DNA of 33,743 nt from Desulfovibrio piger (GTDB lineage: Bacteria; Desulfobacterota; Desulfovibrionia; Desulfovibrionales; Desulfovibrionaceae): positions 1 through 33,743 of the forward strand of contig NZ_JABAFY010000028.1 in NCBI RefSeq assembly GCF_012843875.1, read 5' to 3'. The notes under the pieces were generated by a model that worked only from the letters and a program-made list of their open reading frames with translations, had not been told where the DNA came from and did no database searches. Below, piece by piece: positions 31,589-33,743 of this stretch. Numbering within the stretch: position 1 is the stretch's first letter; each line of letters starts with the position of its first letter. A program made the translations under genes and the position numbers.

Positions 31589-33634
31589 ATGACGCCCCTG
31601 CTGCAACTGGAAGACCTGCACATCACCTTCGCTACCCCCGCCGGACAGGTACAGGCCGTGCGCGGCGTCGATCTGGAACTGCACGCCGGGGAGACCCTGG
31701 CCATCGTGGGCGAATCGGGCTGCGGCAAGTCCGTGCTTTGCCGTTCCATCCTGCGCCTGCTGCCAGACAATGCCCGCATCTCGGGCCGCATCCTGCTGGA
31801 AGGCCGCGACATCGTGCCCTGCAGCGAGCGGCAGATGCGCGCCGTGCGCGGCCCGCAGGCCGCCATGCTCTTCCAGGATCCCATGGCCAGCCTCAACCCC
31901 ACCCTGCCCGTGGGCGACCAGATCATGGAGGCCCTGCGCCGCCATCGCCGCATGCGCCCGGAGCAGGCCCGGCAGCGGGCCCTCGAACTGCTGGAACTGG
32001 TGGGCATCGACGATCCCGAGGCGCGCATGCGCCTGCAACCGCACTATTTTTCCGGCGGCATGCGGCAGCGCTGCGTGCTGGCCATCGCCCTGGCCCTGGG
32101 GCCGCGCATCCTGCTGGCCGACGAGCCCACCACCGCGCTGGACGTGACCGTGCAGGCCCGCATGCTGGATCTGCTGCGCGACGTGCAGCGCAAGACCGGC
32201 GTGGGCATCATCCTCGTCTCGCACGATCTGGGCGTGGTGGCCCGCGTGGCCGACAGGGTGGCCGTCATGTACGCGGGGCGTCTGGTGGAGACCGGCAGCG
32301 CCGCCGATGTCTTCTACGATCCCCGGCATCCCTACACCTGGGGCCTGCTGGGGGCCCTGCCCGCGCTGGCCGTGCGCAGCGGGCAGTTGCGGGGCATCCC
32401 CGGCATGCCGCCCAGCCTGCTGGACCCGCCGCCGGGCGATGCCTTTGCGGAGCGCAACGCCTGGGCCATGAAGGTGGACTACCAGCGCATGCCGCCCTTT
32501 TTCGAAGTCAGCCCCGGGCACAAGGCCGCCACCTGGCTGCTGCACCCGCAGGCCCCCAAAGTGGAGCCCCCCCTGCACATCACGCCGGGCCGGGGCAGTG
32601 CCAGCCTGTGCTGGACCGACAGCGCCCATGCGCTGGAGATGTCCGACAGCCGCTATGCCTTCGGAGAGGGCCACCAGCGCCTGCATGACCGTCTGGCCGC
32701 CCAACAGGGGACAGCCGCGGCATCCACAGATGGCCATACGCACGGCCATCCCCACGATGATGACGACCGCCCCCTGCTGGAATTGCAGGATCTGCGTCTG
32801 CACTTCCGTCCCGGCAGGGGCCTGACCGTCCGGGCCGTGGACGGGCTCGACCTTGCCGTCCGCCGGGGCGAGATGTTCGGTCTGGTGGGTGAATCCGGCT
32901 GCGGCAAGTCCACGCTGGCCCGCGCCGTCATGGGCCTGTATCCGCCCACCACGGGCCGCATCCTCTTCGACGGGCACGACATCCACGACCAGGCCCCGCA
33001 CCTGCGGCAGGAACGCCAGCGCCAGATGCAGATCATCTTCCAGGATTCCTCCGCGGCCCTGAACCCGCACATGCGCGTGGAAGACATCATCGCCGAGCCC
33101 TTCGTCATCCAGAACGTCTTCCGCGATGCCCGCCAGCGCCGGGAAGAAGTCGTCCGCCTGCTGGGGCATGTGGGGCTCGATGCCGGTTTCCTGGACCGCT
33201 ATCCGGCCGAGATCTCCGGCGGCCAGCGCCAGCGCGTGGCCATCGCCCGCAGCGTGGCCCTGGAGCCGCGCTTCATCGTGGCCGACGAGCCCGTGGCCTC
33301 TCTGGATGTCTCCATCCAGGCCCAGATCATGGCCCTGTTCCGCCATCTGCGGCAGGGGCACGATTTCACCTTTTTGTTCATCGCCCACGATCTGGCCATG
33401 GTGCGCTACCTCTGCGACCGCGTGGGCGTCATGCGTCACGGCCGTCTGGTGGAGCTGGCCCCCACGGAAGAGCTGTTCGCCCGGCCCCTGCATGCCTACA
33501 CCCGGGCCCTGCTTTCGGCCATGCCCGTGCCGGATCCCCTGTTCGAGCAGCGCAAGGAGATCCTGCCCTGTCCTGATGACGAAAGCGACGGCACGTGGCG
33601 CGAGGTCCATCCCGGCCACTGGCTGCGTGGCTGA
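31589..33634 (+). CDS. Fused double ATP-binding protein of the peptide/nickel ABC transporter (DppD-DppF fusion)
   Basis: Energises the importer. Two complete ATPase domains are joined in one 681-residue chain. The first has Walker A GESGCGKS (about 41-48), signature FSGGMRQR (about 154) and LLADEPTTALD. The second has GESGCGKS (about 434-441), signature ISGGQRQR (about 541) and IVADEPVASLD. The first domain ends in an oligopeptide-type extension (PPFFEVSPGHKAATWLL). The cysteines that many DppD proteins carry there for an Fe-S cluster are replaced. The linker has a His/Asp-rich patch, GHTHGHPHDDDD (382-393). No ribosome site precedes the ATG at 31589. It is the last gene of the window. Confidence 0.94.
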   Translation: MTPLLQLEDLHITFATPAGQVQAVRGVDLELHAGETLAIVGESGCGKSVLCRSILRLLPDNARISGRILLEGRDIVPCSERQMRAVRGPQAAMLFQDPMASLNPTLPVGDQIMEALRRHRRMRPEQARQRALELLELVGIDDPEARMRLQPHYFSGGMRQRCVLAIALALGPRILLADEPTTALDVTVQARMLDLLRDVQRKTGVGIILVSHDLGVVARVADRVAVMYAGRLVETGSAADVFYDPRHPYTWGLLGALPALAVRSGQLRGIPGMPPSLLDPPPGDAFAERNAWAMKVDYQRMPPFFEVSPGHKAATWLLHPQAPKVEPPLHITPGRGSASLCWTDSAHALEMSDSRYAFGEGHQRLHDRLAAQQGTAAASTDGHTHGHPHDDDDRPLLELQDLRLHFRPGRGLTVRAVDGLDLAVRRGEMFGLVGESGCGKSTLARAVMGLYPPTTGRILFDGHDIHDQAPHLRQERQRQMQIIFQDSSAALNPHMRVEDIIAEPFVIQNVFRDARQRREEVVRLLGHVGLDAGFLDRYPAEISGGQRQRVAIARSVALEPRFIVADEPVASLDVSIQAQIMALFRHLRQGHDFTFLFIAHDLAMVRYLCDRVGVMRHGRLVELAPTEELFARPLHAYTRALLSAMPVPDPLFEQRKEILPCPDDESDGTWREVHPGHWLRG

Positions 33635-33670
33635 GTGTCGGGCGGTGAGGAAGGTGTTGGGGAGCGTTGT

Positions 33671-33743
<73 letters not shown>

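Noticed and set aside
31343..33619. 758-codon minus-strand frame opposite the ABC ATPase
   Set aside because: Antisense shadow of the fused ATPase, which has all nucleotide-binding motifs on the plus strand.

Overview
The window looks like a piece of a GC-rich Desulfovibrio-type sulfate reducer (Desulfovibrionaceae). The basis is the high GC and strongly GC-biased codons, a tungstate regulator of the TunR type (a family described in sulfate-reducing bacteria), a tungsten aldehyde oxidoreductase module, and the housekeeping gene orders truB-rpsO-pnp and rpmE-DUF1385-prfA. The right edge is a pure G run of 73 nt, which marks the end of an assembled contig rather than real sequence. The genus assignment is inference.

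Layout. Bases 1-628 carry no convincing gene. Bases 679-5329 are a minus-strand RNA/ribosome operon: truB, rpsO, pnp and a conserved gene of unknown function. A small plus-strand membrane protein (DUF4405) sits at 5660-5986. Bases 6119-8554 are rpmE, a DUF1385 membrane protein and prfA, all minus. Bases 9013-14713 hold tlyA, sppA (minus), yjbQ, a KefB-type cation/proton antiporter that overlaps yjbQ by 4 nt, and dinB. Bases 15291-18317 (minus) are aor, a MoaD/ThiS-like carrier and a ThiF/MoeB-like E1 enzyme.

Bases 18840-24002 form a complete, compact type II-C CRISPR-Cas9 locus. A tracrRNA gene (minus) lies directly upstream of and divergent from cas9 (1098 aa), followed by cas1, cas2 and an array of six identical 36-nt repeats with five 30-nt spacers. 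The tracrRNA was found by its anti-repeat, which matches the CRISPR repeat over 34 nt with two short interruptions and a perfect TTGACA -35 box behind it. The repeat, read on the minus strand, ends with an extended -10 motif like the one embedded in Neisseria type II-C repeats. This suggests that crRNAs are transcribed from every repeat, towards cas2. There is no csn2 or cas4.

Bases 24145-27460 (minus) are tunR-tupABC, a tungstate ABC transporter with its regulator. The CRISPR locus therefore sits between two tungsten modules (uptake/regulation and cofactor/enzyme) that run in the same direction, as if it had been inserted into a tungsten gene cluster. Bases 27790-33634 (plus) are a peptide/nickel-type ABC transporter: two permeases, a binding protein, and a fused double ATPase with a His/Asp-rich linker.

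Most worth a second look are: the tracrRNA/array architecture and the compact Cas9 with an AT-rich patch in its C-terminal domain; a 19-bp perfect inverted repeat that would bury the start codon of the E1 gene; leaderless-looking promoters for truB and tlyA; a recombinase fold used as a regulator; the metal-binding-like linker in the double ATPase; and long perfect hairpins between genes.
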